The notes under the pieces were generated by a model that made no database searches, had not been told where the DNA came from, and saw only the letters and a list, made by a program, of their open reading frames with translations. DNA of 13,623 nt from Pseudomonadota bacterium (GTDB lineage Bacteria; Pseudomonadota; Alphaproteobacteria; Rhizobiales; Rhizobiaceae), in the NCBI GenBank assembly GCA_023428515.1, contig JAEYXI010000007.1, positions 1-13,623 of the forward strand, in the 5' to 3' direction. Of the stretch, positions 1 to 6,176 are shown piece by piece; position 1 is the stretch's first letter; each line of letters begins with the position of its first letter. The position numbers were made by a program, and so were the translations under genes.

Positions 1-1
1 C

Positions 2-190
2 ACGGTCTGGGGAAGCGGGCCGGCGGGAGCGCTCGCGCTTCTCGAACTGGACGCGGCGCGCGGGCGCAATCCCGATGCCGACATCACCTTCATGGCGGCG
101 AGCTGGAGCCATTGTCCGGCCGCCGGCTGGACGGCGGCGCTGCTCAAGGCCGTGTGGAAGCGGGCTTCATCCGATGGGGCGGCGTCATGA
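2..190 (+). CDS. 3' end of an unrecognised protein (partial)
   Basis: An open frame enters from the left edge and ends in a TGA whose last bases overlap the ATG of the next gene (ATGA at 187-190). It encodes the last 62 residues, beginning TVWGSGPAGALALLEL and ending KRASSDGAAS. Codons are strongly GC-rich at the third position and the overlap is the usual sign of translational coupling, so I regard it as a real gene in the same operon as the flavin oxidoreductase. I do not recognise the family from this tail. The Gly/Ala-rich helix and a C-P-A-A-G-W stretch are visible, but no diagnostic motif is. Confidence 0.6.
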   Translation, partial: TVWGSGPAGALALLELDAARGRNPDADITFMAASWSHCPAAGWTAALLKAVWKRASSDGAAS

Positions 191-1527
191 GCGACCCGAT
201 CTTCGAAGAACTCAGGTTCCGCAACCTCACGGTCAAGAACCGCGTCTTCCGTTCGAATATTTCCGGACGCTTCGACAATGAGGACGGCTCACTCACCCAG
301 ACGCGCATCAACTGGGAATGCAAATTCGCCAAGGGCGGCGTCGGTGCGATCATCTCCTCCTACGTGCCGGTGCTGATGGAGGGCCGCATCATCGCGGGCT
401 ATGCGACGGTGCATCGCGACGACTTCATCCCGCTATGGGCGAAGCTTGGCGAAGCGGTGCACAGCTTCGGCGCGAAATACATCATGCAGCTCAGCCATTC
501 GGGCCGGCAGATGGACCTGCCGGGAATCCACAACCAGCACCGGCCGACACTTTCCTCGACCAGCCGCAAGGAGCCGCTGCACGGCTTCCTCTGCCAAGCG
601 ATGACCAAGGCCGACATCCATCGCACCGTCCAGGCCTTCGCGCGCGGGGCGTGGCGGGCGCGCGAGGCGGGGCTCGACGGCGTCGAGCTGCATGCCGCGA
701 ACGGCTATCTGTTCACACAGTTCCTGAGCTCCGGGATCAACGACCGCACTGACGAATATGGCGGTTCGCTGGCCAACCGCGCGCGCTTCCTGCTGGAGGT
801 GATCGCGGCGATCCGCGAGGCGGTCGGGCGCGACTTCCACCTGCAGGTGAAGCTCAGCGCCATCGAGCGCAACAACGTCATCCCGTGGGAGGGCAAGGGC
901 AACACGCTGGCGGATTCGGTGCAGGTGGCCAAGTGGTGCGAGCAGGCCGGCGTCGACGCGCTGCACGTCTCCACCGGCTCGCTGTTCCCGCATCCGCTTA
1001 ACCCGCCGGGCGATTTGCCGATCGACGTGCTGGCTTCCACCTATGACGTGCTGATCAGCTCGGGCGTCTACGGCTTCCGCAATTTCCTGCTGTTCCGCTA
1101 CCCGCTGCTGAGGCCGATCTTTCGCTGGATCTGGTTCCGCATGAAGAAGGGCCTGCCCTTCGAGGCGATCAGCATCGAGGAGGCGCGGGCGATCAAGGCG
1201 ACGGTCGGGATTCCCGTCATCAACACCGGCGGCTACCAGACGGCGTCCGTGGTGCGCAAAGGCCTGGAGACGGGCGCCTTCGACGCGGTGGCGATCGCGC
1301 GCTCGCTGATCGCCAATCCCGACCTCGTCGAGCAGTGGCGGGCCGGTGTGGAAAAGCCCGCGAATCCTTGCACCTATTGCAACAAGTGCCTGGTCAACGC
1401 GCCGGAGAACCCGATGGGCTGCTACGAGCAGGCACGCTTCCCGTCTCGCGACGCCATGATCGAGCAATTGATGAGTATCTACCGGGCCAAGCCGCAGCTT
1501 GTCATTCCATCCCCGGCAGAGGTCTAG
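187..1527 (+). CDS. NADH:flavin oxidoreductase (Old Yellow Enzyme family) with C-terminal Fe-S cysteine motif
   Basis: 446-residue FMN-dependent TIM-barrel oxidoreductase. The signature QLSHSGRQ lies at residues 101-108, and the catalytic HxxNxY block of the family is at His169, Asn172 and Tyr174, followed by the usual NDRTDEYGGS loop. The phosphate-binding end of the barrel reads NTGGYQ...VAIARSLIANPDL. Near the C-terminus Cys395, Cys398, Cys401 and Cys412 (C-x2-C-x2-C-x10-C) match the [4Fe-4S] site of trimethylamine dehydrogenase/2,4-dienoyl-CoA reductase relatives. The FAD/NAD(P)H domains that follow the cluster in those enzymes are absent, so a separate electron partner is expected. Residues about 294-321 form an unusual aromatic and basic hydrophobic insertion that could touch the membrane. 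I chose ATG 187 (MSDPIFEEL) because it begins the family homology and overlaps the upstream stop. An in-frame ATG at 112 would add 25 residues that do not look like the family. Substrate unknown. Confidence 0.9.
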   Translation: MSDPIFEELRFRNLTVKNRVFRSNISGRFDNEDGSLTQTRINWECKFAKGGVGAIISSYVPVLMEGRIIAGYATVHRDDFIPLWAKLGEAVHSFGAKYIMQLSHSGRQMDLPGIHNQHRPTLSSTSRKEPLHGFLCQAMTKADIHRTVQAFARGAWRAREAGLDGVELHAANGYLFTQFLSSGINDRTDEYGGSLANRARFLLEVIAAIREAVGRDFHLQVKLSAIERNNVIPWEGKGNTLADSVQVAKWCEQAGVDALHVSTGSLFPHPLNPPGDLPIDVLASTYDVLISSGVYGFRNFLLFRYPLLRPIFRWIWFRMKKGLPFEAISIEEARAIKATVGIPVINTGGYQTASVVRKGLETGAFDAVAIARSLIANPDLVEQWRAGVEKPANPCTYCNKCLVNAPENPMGCYEQARFPSRDAMIEQLMSIYRAKPQLVIPSPAEV

Positions 1528-3075
1528 ATGACGAGCGAACCGGTCACGGCGGTCGAGTCCTGGCGCTTGCGGCGCAACTGGAAGGTCAACCTGCTCGCGC
1601 TTCTGGCAGCGGTGCTGCTTGTTCTCTTCCTGGCAGCGCTGGTCGTCGGCATCATGGTGCTGAGGCGCATCTCGGACAACAGCACGCCGCACTACGCTGA
1701 CATCGTCGAGCACTTCAAATACGGCTCGATAGGCGCGGAGCCGAGCAGTGGCATTCCTTATGCAATCTGGAAAGTGTTGCCGGCACTTTATCCCGACGAG
1801 TTCGACGGACGCGACGATTATTCGGCTTTCGGATTCCTCTACGAGGAGGACGGGGCGGGTAGGCAACGCGAGTTGCCAATAGGCGTCTCGCAACGAAAGG
1901 TGCGCGGCGTCGACGTTGTCTGGCTGAACTGCGCCACATGCCACACCGGGACATGGCGCGCCGACGCGGACGATACCGCAGCGATCGTGCCGGCGATGCC
2001 TTCCAACCATCTCGACTTCGGCCGTTTCGTGCGCATGGTGTTCCGGCTGTCGACCGATCCACGGCTGGCGCCTGACCGCCTGTTCGAGGTGATGGAAGCG
2101 CAGGGCATCGAGTTGGACGCGCTGGACCGACTGATATGGCGGATCGGCGTCCTGCCGATCTTTCGCGAGGGCCTGCTGCAGACGCGTGCCAGCCTGCTGC
2201 CGCTGATGGACGTGCAGCCGCCCTGGGGACCGGGACGTGTCGATACGTTCAACCCCTACAAGCTGCTGCAGTTCGGCGTAGAGGCGTCGGCGCTGACGCC
2301 GGAGGAGCGGATCGGCGTCGCTGATTTGCCGGCGGTCTTCGATCAGCGTCCCCGAGAAGGCATGAACCTTCATTGGGACGGCAACAATGCGAGCCTTTCC
2401 GAGCGTAACCTGTCGGCGGCGATCGGCGCCGGCGTCACGGTGGAATCGGTCGATCACGAGGCAATCGAGCGTGTCGCCGACTGGCTGGGCGAACTGAAGC
2501 CGCCTGCCAGCCCGCACAAGCCGGACCCGGCGGCGGTGGAGCGCGGCAAGGTGACCTACATGGCCGGCTGTGCGTCATGCCATGGCTACCAGGATGGCGA
2601 TGCCTATGTGTTCGAAGGTGAGGGTATAGGGCAGGTCGAGCCGATCGCGAACCTCGGCACCGACAGGGCGCGGCTCGATTCCTATACCGAAGCGTTCCGG
2701 GCGCAGCAGCTCGAAAAACTGTTCGCCGGCACACGCTATCAGTTCAAGAACTTCAAGAAGACGGACGGCTACGCGAACCTGCCGCTCGACGGGCTGTGGC
2801 TGCGCGGACCCTATCTGCACAACGGATCGGTGCCGACGCTGGCGGCCTTGCTGCAGGCGCCGGAAGAGCGACCGAAAACGTTCCTGCGTGGGCTGGATGT
2901 GCTCGACCCGGCAGGCGGCTTCGTCGCGCCGGGCTGCGATCCCGCCGCGCCGCCCGCGAGCGGGTACTGCTATGATACCACGCTGCCGGGCAACGGTTCA
3001 GGTGGTCATATCTACGGCGTCGATCTCGACGAAAACGAAAAGGCCGATCTCCTAGCCTACCTGCTGACGTTCTGA
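1528..3075 (+). CDS. Membrane-anchored di-haem c-type cytochrome
   Basis: 515 residues. A single N-terminal hydrophobic helix (about residues 20-45) preceded by Arg/Lys anchors the protein, with the bulk in the periplasm. Two covalent haem sites are present: CATCH at 135-139 and CASCH at 348-352. Other landmarks are a HWDGNN motif (282-287) between the haems and GPYLHNGSVPTL (from 427), a C-terminal signature of the di-haem cytochrome c peroxidase/RoxA-like superfamily. The ATG follows the TAG of the flavin oxidoreductase directly (zero gap), which argues for co-expression and for an electron-transfer partnership. Whether it is an oxidase, peroxidase-like enzyme or only an electron carrier cannot be decided from sequence. 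Confidence 0.88.
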   Translation: MTSEPVTAVESWRLRRNWKVNLLALLAAVLLVLFLAALVVGIMVLRRISDNSTPHYADIVEHFKYGSIGAEPSSGIPYAIWKVLPALYPDEFDGRDDYSAFGFLYEEDGAGRQRELPIGVSQRKVRGVDVVWLNCATCHTGTWRADADDTAAIVPAMPSNHLDFGRFVRMVFRLSTDPRLAPDRLFEVMEAQGIELDALDRLIWRIGVLPIFREGLLQTRASLLPLMDVQPPWGPGRVDTFNPYKLLQFGVEASALTPEERIGVADLPAVFDQRPREGMNLHWDGNNASLSERNLSAAIGAGVTVESVDHEAIERVADWLGELKPPASPHKPDPAAVERGKVTYMAGCASCHGYQDGDAYVFEGEGIGQVEPIANLGTDRARLDSYTEAFRAQQLEKLFAGTRYQFKNFKKTDGYANLPLDGLWLRGPYLHNGSVPTLAALLQAPEERPKTFLRGLDVLDPAGGFVAPGCDPAAPPASGYCYDTTLPGNGSGGHIYGVDLDENEKADLLAYLLTF

Positions 3076-3088
3076 GCGGAGCTGAAAC

Positions 3089-3511
3089 ATGACGGACGGA
3101 TTGATGACGGGCTGGTCCGAGGCGCAGGCGGCGAGCAGCGGGGCGCTCTACCGCCGCGTGCTGGGACTGAACCTGATCCTGCATCTGCTGATCGGCCTCG
3201 CCTGCATATTCCTGCCCTACTGGTTCTCCGATCTGGTCGGCCTGCCAGAGCCGTTTCCGGTCGGATGGGTGAGGGGATGGGGCGCGACGCTCATCCTGGT
3301 CACCGCGCTCTATGTTCCCGGATATATCCATCCGGGTTTTCGCCGCGCGCCAAATGTCATCGGCATCCTCGGCAGGCTTTGGATGGCGATCATCTGGACA
3401 TTCTGCGGCGGCGGTTTCCTGTGGCTCGCGCTGTTCGACTTCGTGTTCTTCCTGATCCTTGCCTTCCTGTACCTGCGTTTCCTGCAGAATACGCTGATGA
3501 GCAGGCCCTAG
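3089..3511 (+). CDS. Small integral membrane protein, function unknown
   Basis: 140 residues with four hydrophobic stretches (about residues 24-46, 60-78, 91-111 and 112-134), so probably four transmembrane helices. A GGAG ribosome-binding site at 3078-3081 sits 7 nt before the ATG, and the gene starts 13 nt after the cytochrome stop, so it is the last gene of the redox operon. There are no haem-binding CxxCH motifs; the aromatic-rich helices could hold a quinone or a partner protein, but that is speculation. I do not recognise a named family. Confidence 0.75.
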   Translation: MTDGLMTGWSEAQAASSGALYRRVLGLNLILHLLIGLACIFLPYWFSDLVGLPEPFPVGWVRGWGATLILVTALYVPGYIHPGFRRAPNVIGILGRLWMAIIWTFCGGGFLWLALFDFVFFLILAFLYLRFLQNTLMSRP

Positions 3512-3819
3512 GCGGGGTCAAAAAGGCGAATGCGGCATAAGCGCTGCGGTCCGTGGCCGACGAGCCGTTGTCCTTGACATGGCCGGCAATATTTCCCAAG
3601 TCATGGGTATGAACCGCTCCGACACCATCGTCCGGATATTGAACAGGGTGTGCCCCATCGCGGGCAACTGACCCCGGCCTGGCCATGTCGCGCCCAGGCC
3701 GAGGGCGCGGGCCGGCCTTTCCCTTCAGGGGAAGCAACGGCTCTCCGAAGCGACAATTCCAATAATCTTCCACTCCGCGCTCGCCCTGCGAGCGCGCATA
3801 TGTATCACAAGAGGTCGAG
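3512..3819 (+). other. Intergenic region with hairpins, no clear gene
   Basis: This 308-bp gap separates the redox operon from rnk. Visible elements are an 8-bp inverted repeat (cggcctgg 3675-3682 / ccaggccg 3694-3701), a 7-bp hairpin with loop TTCA (3717-3723 / 3728-3734, one G-T pair), and the hairpin at 3776-3796 listed separately. A TTGACA occurs at 3574-3579 but no convincing -10 follows at 16-18 bp. A 30-codon open frame (3579-3671) is discussed as a finding. No T-tract terminator is seen after the operon. Confidence 0.5.
3776..3796 (+). promoter_or_regulatory. Hairpin in the likely 5' leader of rnk
   Basis: A perfect 8-bp inverted repeat (cgcgctcg / cgagcgcg) with a 5-nt loop ends 23 nt before the rnk start codon and just before its AGAGG ribosome-binding site. 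It could be a leader hairpin or a protein-binding site. Function is inferred from position only. Confidence 0.35.
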
Positions 3820-4251
3820 ATGACCCCCGCAAGCAACAGACGGCGCAAGCCGGCGATCACCATTTCCCGCTCGGACTACGAGACCCTCGTGCGGCTGGCG
3901 GATGCGATCTCCGAACGCAACCCGGCCGTCTCCGAGGAACTGGCTGCCGAACTCGACAGGGCGCGTGTCGTGGCCAACGCCAATATGCGCGACGATGTGG
4001 TCCGCATGGGCTCGACGCTGCGCTACGTGACCGATTCCGGCGAGGACCGCACCGTCACGCTTGTCTTTCCGGCCGACGCCGACATTGCCGCAGGCAAGAT
4101 TTCGATCCTGACGCCGATCGGCGCCGCCCTGATAGGGCTCTCGCCCGGCCAGTCGATCGACTGGGAGTCGCGCGACGGCCGCGTCCACCGGCTGACTGTG
4201 GAGAGTGTCGAAGCCTCCCGCATCGACGCCAGCTTGCAGCAGGCGTCGTGA
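3820..4251 (+). CDS. rnk: Nucleoside diphosphate kinase regulator (Rnk, GreA/GreB-like)
   Basis: 143 residues, the usual size for Rnk. Family features run the whole length: an N-terminal region beginning PAITISRSDYETL, an acidic ELAAELDRARVV helix, the DDVVRMGS segment that opens the GreA/GreB C-terminal FKBP-like fold, LVFPADAD, and TPIGAALIGLSPGQSIDW. Rnk proteins bind RNA polymerase near the secondary channel like GreA/GreB and were first named for effects on nucleoside diphosphate kinase. Start supported by AGAGG about 7 nt upstream. An rnk-like paralogue follows 139 bp downstream. Confidence 0.88.
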   Translation: MTPASNRRRKPAITISRSDYETLVRLADAISERNPAVSEELAAELDRARVVANANMRDDVVRMGSTLRYVTDSGEDRTVTLVFPADADIAAGKISILTPIGAALIGLSPGQSIDWESRDGRVHRLTVESVEASRIDASLQQAS

Positions 4252-4390
4252 CGATGCGCGTGCGCCTTACTCTGTTCGGAGGCTGCCTCATCGCAGGCTC
4301 GTGAGCCCTGCGCCGCATCCGTGCGGCCAGGGATTTCTCCTCATCCTACGCCAGAACCCAGGCCGCTCGCTGGAGCGATGGAGAATCACG
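4252..4390 (+). promoter_or_regulatory. Structured spacer between the two rnk genes
   Basis: Three inverted repeats are seen in 139 bp: 4292-4297/4307-4312 (cgcagg/cctgcg, with further inner pairing), 4312-4317/4322-4327 (gccgca/tgcggc around a TCCG tetraloop), and 4364-4368/4373-4377 (cgctc/gagcg), which lies right beside the GGAG ribosome-binding site of the second gene. The first two overlap by one base, so they could stack or compete. A role in attenuation or translation of the second gene is inference. Confidence 0.35.
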
Positions 4391-4930
4391 ATGCCGCACG
4401 ACAATTGCATCCTCACGACCAAGGATTTCACCATATTGGAGGTCATGTTCGATCGCTGCCTGGGAACGGGCGACCCGATGCGGGCGCTGATCGGGCGCAA
4501 GATCGATTCGGCGACGGTCGTTTTCCGCGACGACATCCCCCCTGACGTGGCGACGCTGAGCAGCCGGGTGACCTTCACGGTCGACGGCCGTGAGGCCGAC
4601 ACCCGCGTCATCTCGCATGACCGCATGACTTCGCCGCTCGGCCTCTTCCTCCCGATCACGACCCCACGCGGACTTGCCTTGCTGGGATTGTCGGCCGGTC
4701 AGACGTTCTGCCTTCCCAGGCCGGAGGGCGGTGAGGAGCGCGTCCTGCTCGAGGCGGTGCTCTACCAGCCGGAGGCCGCAAAGCGGGAGAAGGACGCGAT
4801 GGCAAGGCTCGCGACGCCCGCTGCGCGACGATCGGCGCTGCGCGTCATTCCGGGAGCATTTGGCGGCCAGCCGGCGTCGGAACGGGCGATTTCTCCGTCG
4901 GACGACGATCCGGGACCTTCGGCGGCCTAA
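4391..4930 (+). CDS. Rnk/GreA-B C-terminal-domain-like protein, divergent paralogue
   Basis: 179 residues from ATG 4391, chosen because GGAG (4380-4383) lies 7 nt before it and because homology to Rnk begins at once (MPHDNCILTTKDFTILEVM). The frame is open back to an ATG at 4205, but that would overlap rnk and add 62 residues without family character. The GreA/GreB-like core is recognisable in LSSRVTFTVDG, LPITTPRGLALLGLSAGQTF and EAVLYQPEAAKRE. The last about 45 residues (Ala/Arg/Ser/Asp-rich, ending DDDPGPSAA) look disordered and have no counterpart in classical Rnk. Probably an RNA polymerase-binding or related stress regulator arising from duplication; the first gene keeps the classical sequence and this one has drifted. 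Confidence 0.75.
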   Translation: MPHDNCILTTKDFTILEVMFDRCLGTGDPMRALIGRKIDSATVVFRDDIPPDVATLSSRVTFTVDGREADTRVISHDRMTSPLGLFLPITTPRGLALLGLSAGQTFCLPRPEGGEERVLLEAVLYQPEAAKREKDAMARLATPAARRSALRVIPGAFGGQPASERAISPSDDDPGPSAA

Positions 4931-4973
4931 TGACCTCCAACCATGGCCGGCAGGCCGTCAAGGTTGGAGGTCA
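4931..4973. terminator. Long hairpin between convergent genes, probable bidirectional terminator
   Basis: A perfect 12-bp inverted repeat (tgacctccaacc 4931-4942 / ggttggaggtca 4962-4973) starts directly after the stop of the rnk paralogue. The loop holds an inner 6-bp hairpin (4943-4948/4953-4958, one G-T pair). The convergent minus-strand gene ends 16 bp further on at 4989. There is no T-run on either side, so termination may depend on Rho, or the structure may protect mRNA 3' ends. Confidence 0.55.
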
Positions 4974-4988
4974 ACCGGTACTCAGCGG

Positions 4989-5333
4989 TCAATAGTAGTG
5001 CCAGTACCACACCCATTCCCGCCGGCGACGGCAACGCCTGCGCCAACGGCCGGCGCGGAAATGGCGGCGGCAGTGACGCCTCCACTCCCGCCGTCTGCGA
5101 CGCCGACGACGTCTACGGTTTCTGCGGTAATGGCCCCGGCGATGATCGACAGGCTCGGCTTCAGCGTCGAAATCCTCTTCCTCGAGGATATCTGTCTCCG
5201 GCGCGTCCAGTTCATCAAGAATGCCCCGGCCGCTCGGAACGCCGGCCAGGGCATTGCCCGGATTGACCACGGTTGAAAGCGCTGTCGCGCCTGCCAAACC
5301 GAGCAACCCGGTGAGGAACAATCGTCGATCCAT
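4989..5333 (-). CDS. Exported arginine-rich small protein with Tat-like signal
   Basis: 114 residues. The N-terminus DRRLFLTGLLGLAGATAL has the twin arginine followed by a hydrophobic pair and helix typical of Tat signals, with cleavage likely after ALA at residue 30. The mature part starts with an acidic stretch (about 38-63, 13 Asp/Glu) and then a polycationic tail: 27 Arg among residues 65-106, including ten in a row, with Cys88 and Cys101, ending in an aromatic cluster (WVWYWHYY). Start supported by GGGAG about 7 nt upstream on this strand. The Arg run uses CGT, AGA, CGG and CGC codons, so it is not a simple DNA repeat. Similar rhizobial proteins have been auto-annotated as protamine-like; function unknown. 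It could bind anionic envelope polymers. Confidence 0.75.
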   Translation of the reverse strand: MDRRLFLTGLLGLAGATALSTVVNPGNALAGVPSGRGILDELDAPETDILEEEDFDAEAEPVDHRRGHYRRNRRRRRRRRRREWRRHCRRHFRAGRWRRRCRRRREWVWYWHYY

Positions 5334-5478
5334 TTGAAGCTCCCGACTTGTTGACCTTGAGCAGCATGATCGCTGTACCCGACCATGCCGTATCTATGTC
5401 GACAAATAGGGTGGACGGATCACCTTGCAGGACCGACAACGCGTTTGCGTGCTTCGCGTTCCATGCCGACGCTGACGA

Positions 5479-5718
5479 TCACTCGCCCTCGTCGACCGGC
5501 TCGGGTGCGCAGTCTTGTCCCTTGCACTCCTGGACGGGATTCTCCGCTGGAGGAAGGCAGTCCTGCCCCTGACAGGTTGCTGGCGGTCCGGACGGCACCT
5601 CGTCCTGCTGTTCCTCGGGCACGTATACGGGCGGCACTGGACCAGTTTCCTCCTGGGCGAGAACTGGCCCCGGGACCATCAGCATTGCGCATGCAAGCAC
5701 GGCGCGGATACGCGTCAT
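5479..5718 (-). CDS. Small exported acidic protein with two CxGQDC motifs
   Basis: 79 residues from ATG at 5718, preceded by a strong GGAGGGG ribosome-binding site (complement of 5722-5728). A signal peptide covers residues 1-21, ending PVLA before QEET. The mature part is Pro- and Glu/Asp-rich, predicted disordered, with two similar Cys-pair motifs: CQGQDC at 49-54 and CKGQDC at 65-70. The short spacing suggests disulfides or metal binding in the periplasm, though neither is proven. The frame extends upstream to an ATG at 5919, but the extra residues run into the DUF982 gene and resemble nothing. It lies 40 bp downstream of DUF982 on the same strand, so it may share its transcript. No family recognised. 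Confidence 0.7.
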   Translation of the reverse strand: MTRIRAVLACAMLMVPGPVLAQEETGPVPPVYVPEEQQDEVPSGPPATCQGQDCLPPAENPVQECKGQDCAPEPVDEGE

Positions 5719-5758
5719 GTCACCCCTCCAGCATCGACCTGCCGAAGCGATACGTTCG

Positions 5759-6049
5759 CTACCTTGCGCCGAACCATTCGTTGGCGACGCGCTCCGCGGC
5801 GATATGCATCGGCTCATCGGCAAGTATGCCTGCGGCCGCGGCAAAATCAACGAAGGCGCGGTGCGCATCAGCCAGCCTTGCCGGATCGGCAAGCGCTTCC
5901 CGGCAGGCGTCTGACGCATGTTCGTACGTGGCGCCTCGCAGGCTCACGGGCCACTCATCGAGGATACGCCGGACGCCGATCAGGCGGGTGATACGGGCCG
6001 GGAAGCCGAGGCCGACGAAGACAGTCACGGGCTGCGAGAATGTGCGCAT
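5759..6049 (-). CDS. DUF982 family protein
   Basis: 96 residues, close to the usual length of this rhizobial family. Typical features are the opening PVTVFVGLGFPARI, the segment ILDEWPVSLRG, a central ACREAL helix and the tail AFVDFAAAAGIL. DUF982 proteins are small, often multi-copy in Rhizobiales and have no established biochemical role. GGAG lies about 7 nt upstream of the ATG on this strand. It probably leads the minus-strand set that includes the CxGQDC protein. Confidence 0.88.
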   Translation of the reverse strand: MRTFSQPVTVFVGLGFPARITRLIGVRRILDEWPVSLRGATYEHASDACREALADPARLADAHRAFVDFAAAAGILADEPMHIAAERVANEWFGAR

Positions 6050-6176
6050 CAGATACTCCGGAAATTGACAGCCCTGAACGGTGAAGCTGCGACTTCGGTT
6101 CCCGGCGTATTTTCGCCATTATGCCGCCATCTCGCATCGCGGCTGGACTGCGGATAATCCCGGGGGACTCTCGCCC

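Noticed and set aside
433..2517. 694-codon open frame on the minus strand
   Set aside because: It lies antisense to two clear genes (flavin oxidoreductase and di-haem cytochrome), is rich in Arg, His, Asp and Gln as is usual for shadow frames of GC-rich genes, and shows no domain.
3574..3579. TTGACA as a -35 box for rnk
   Set aside because: No acceptable -10 hexamer lies 16-18 bp downstream and it is about 240 bp from the gene.
5042..5140. Simple trinucleotide repeat encoding the poly-Arg run
   Set aside because: Arg codons vary (CGT, AGA, CGG, CGC, AGG) and no unit repeats in register, so it is not a microsatellite.
5385..6068. 227-codon plus-strand frame
   Set aside because: Antisense to the CxGQDC and DUF982 genes, which have ribosome-binding sites, a signal peptide or a known family; the plus frame has none.
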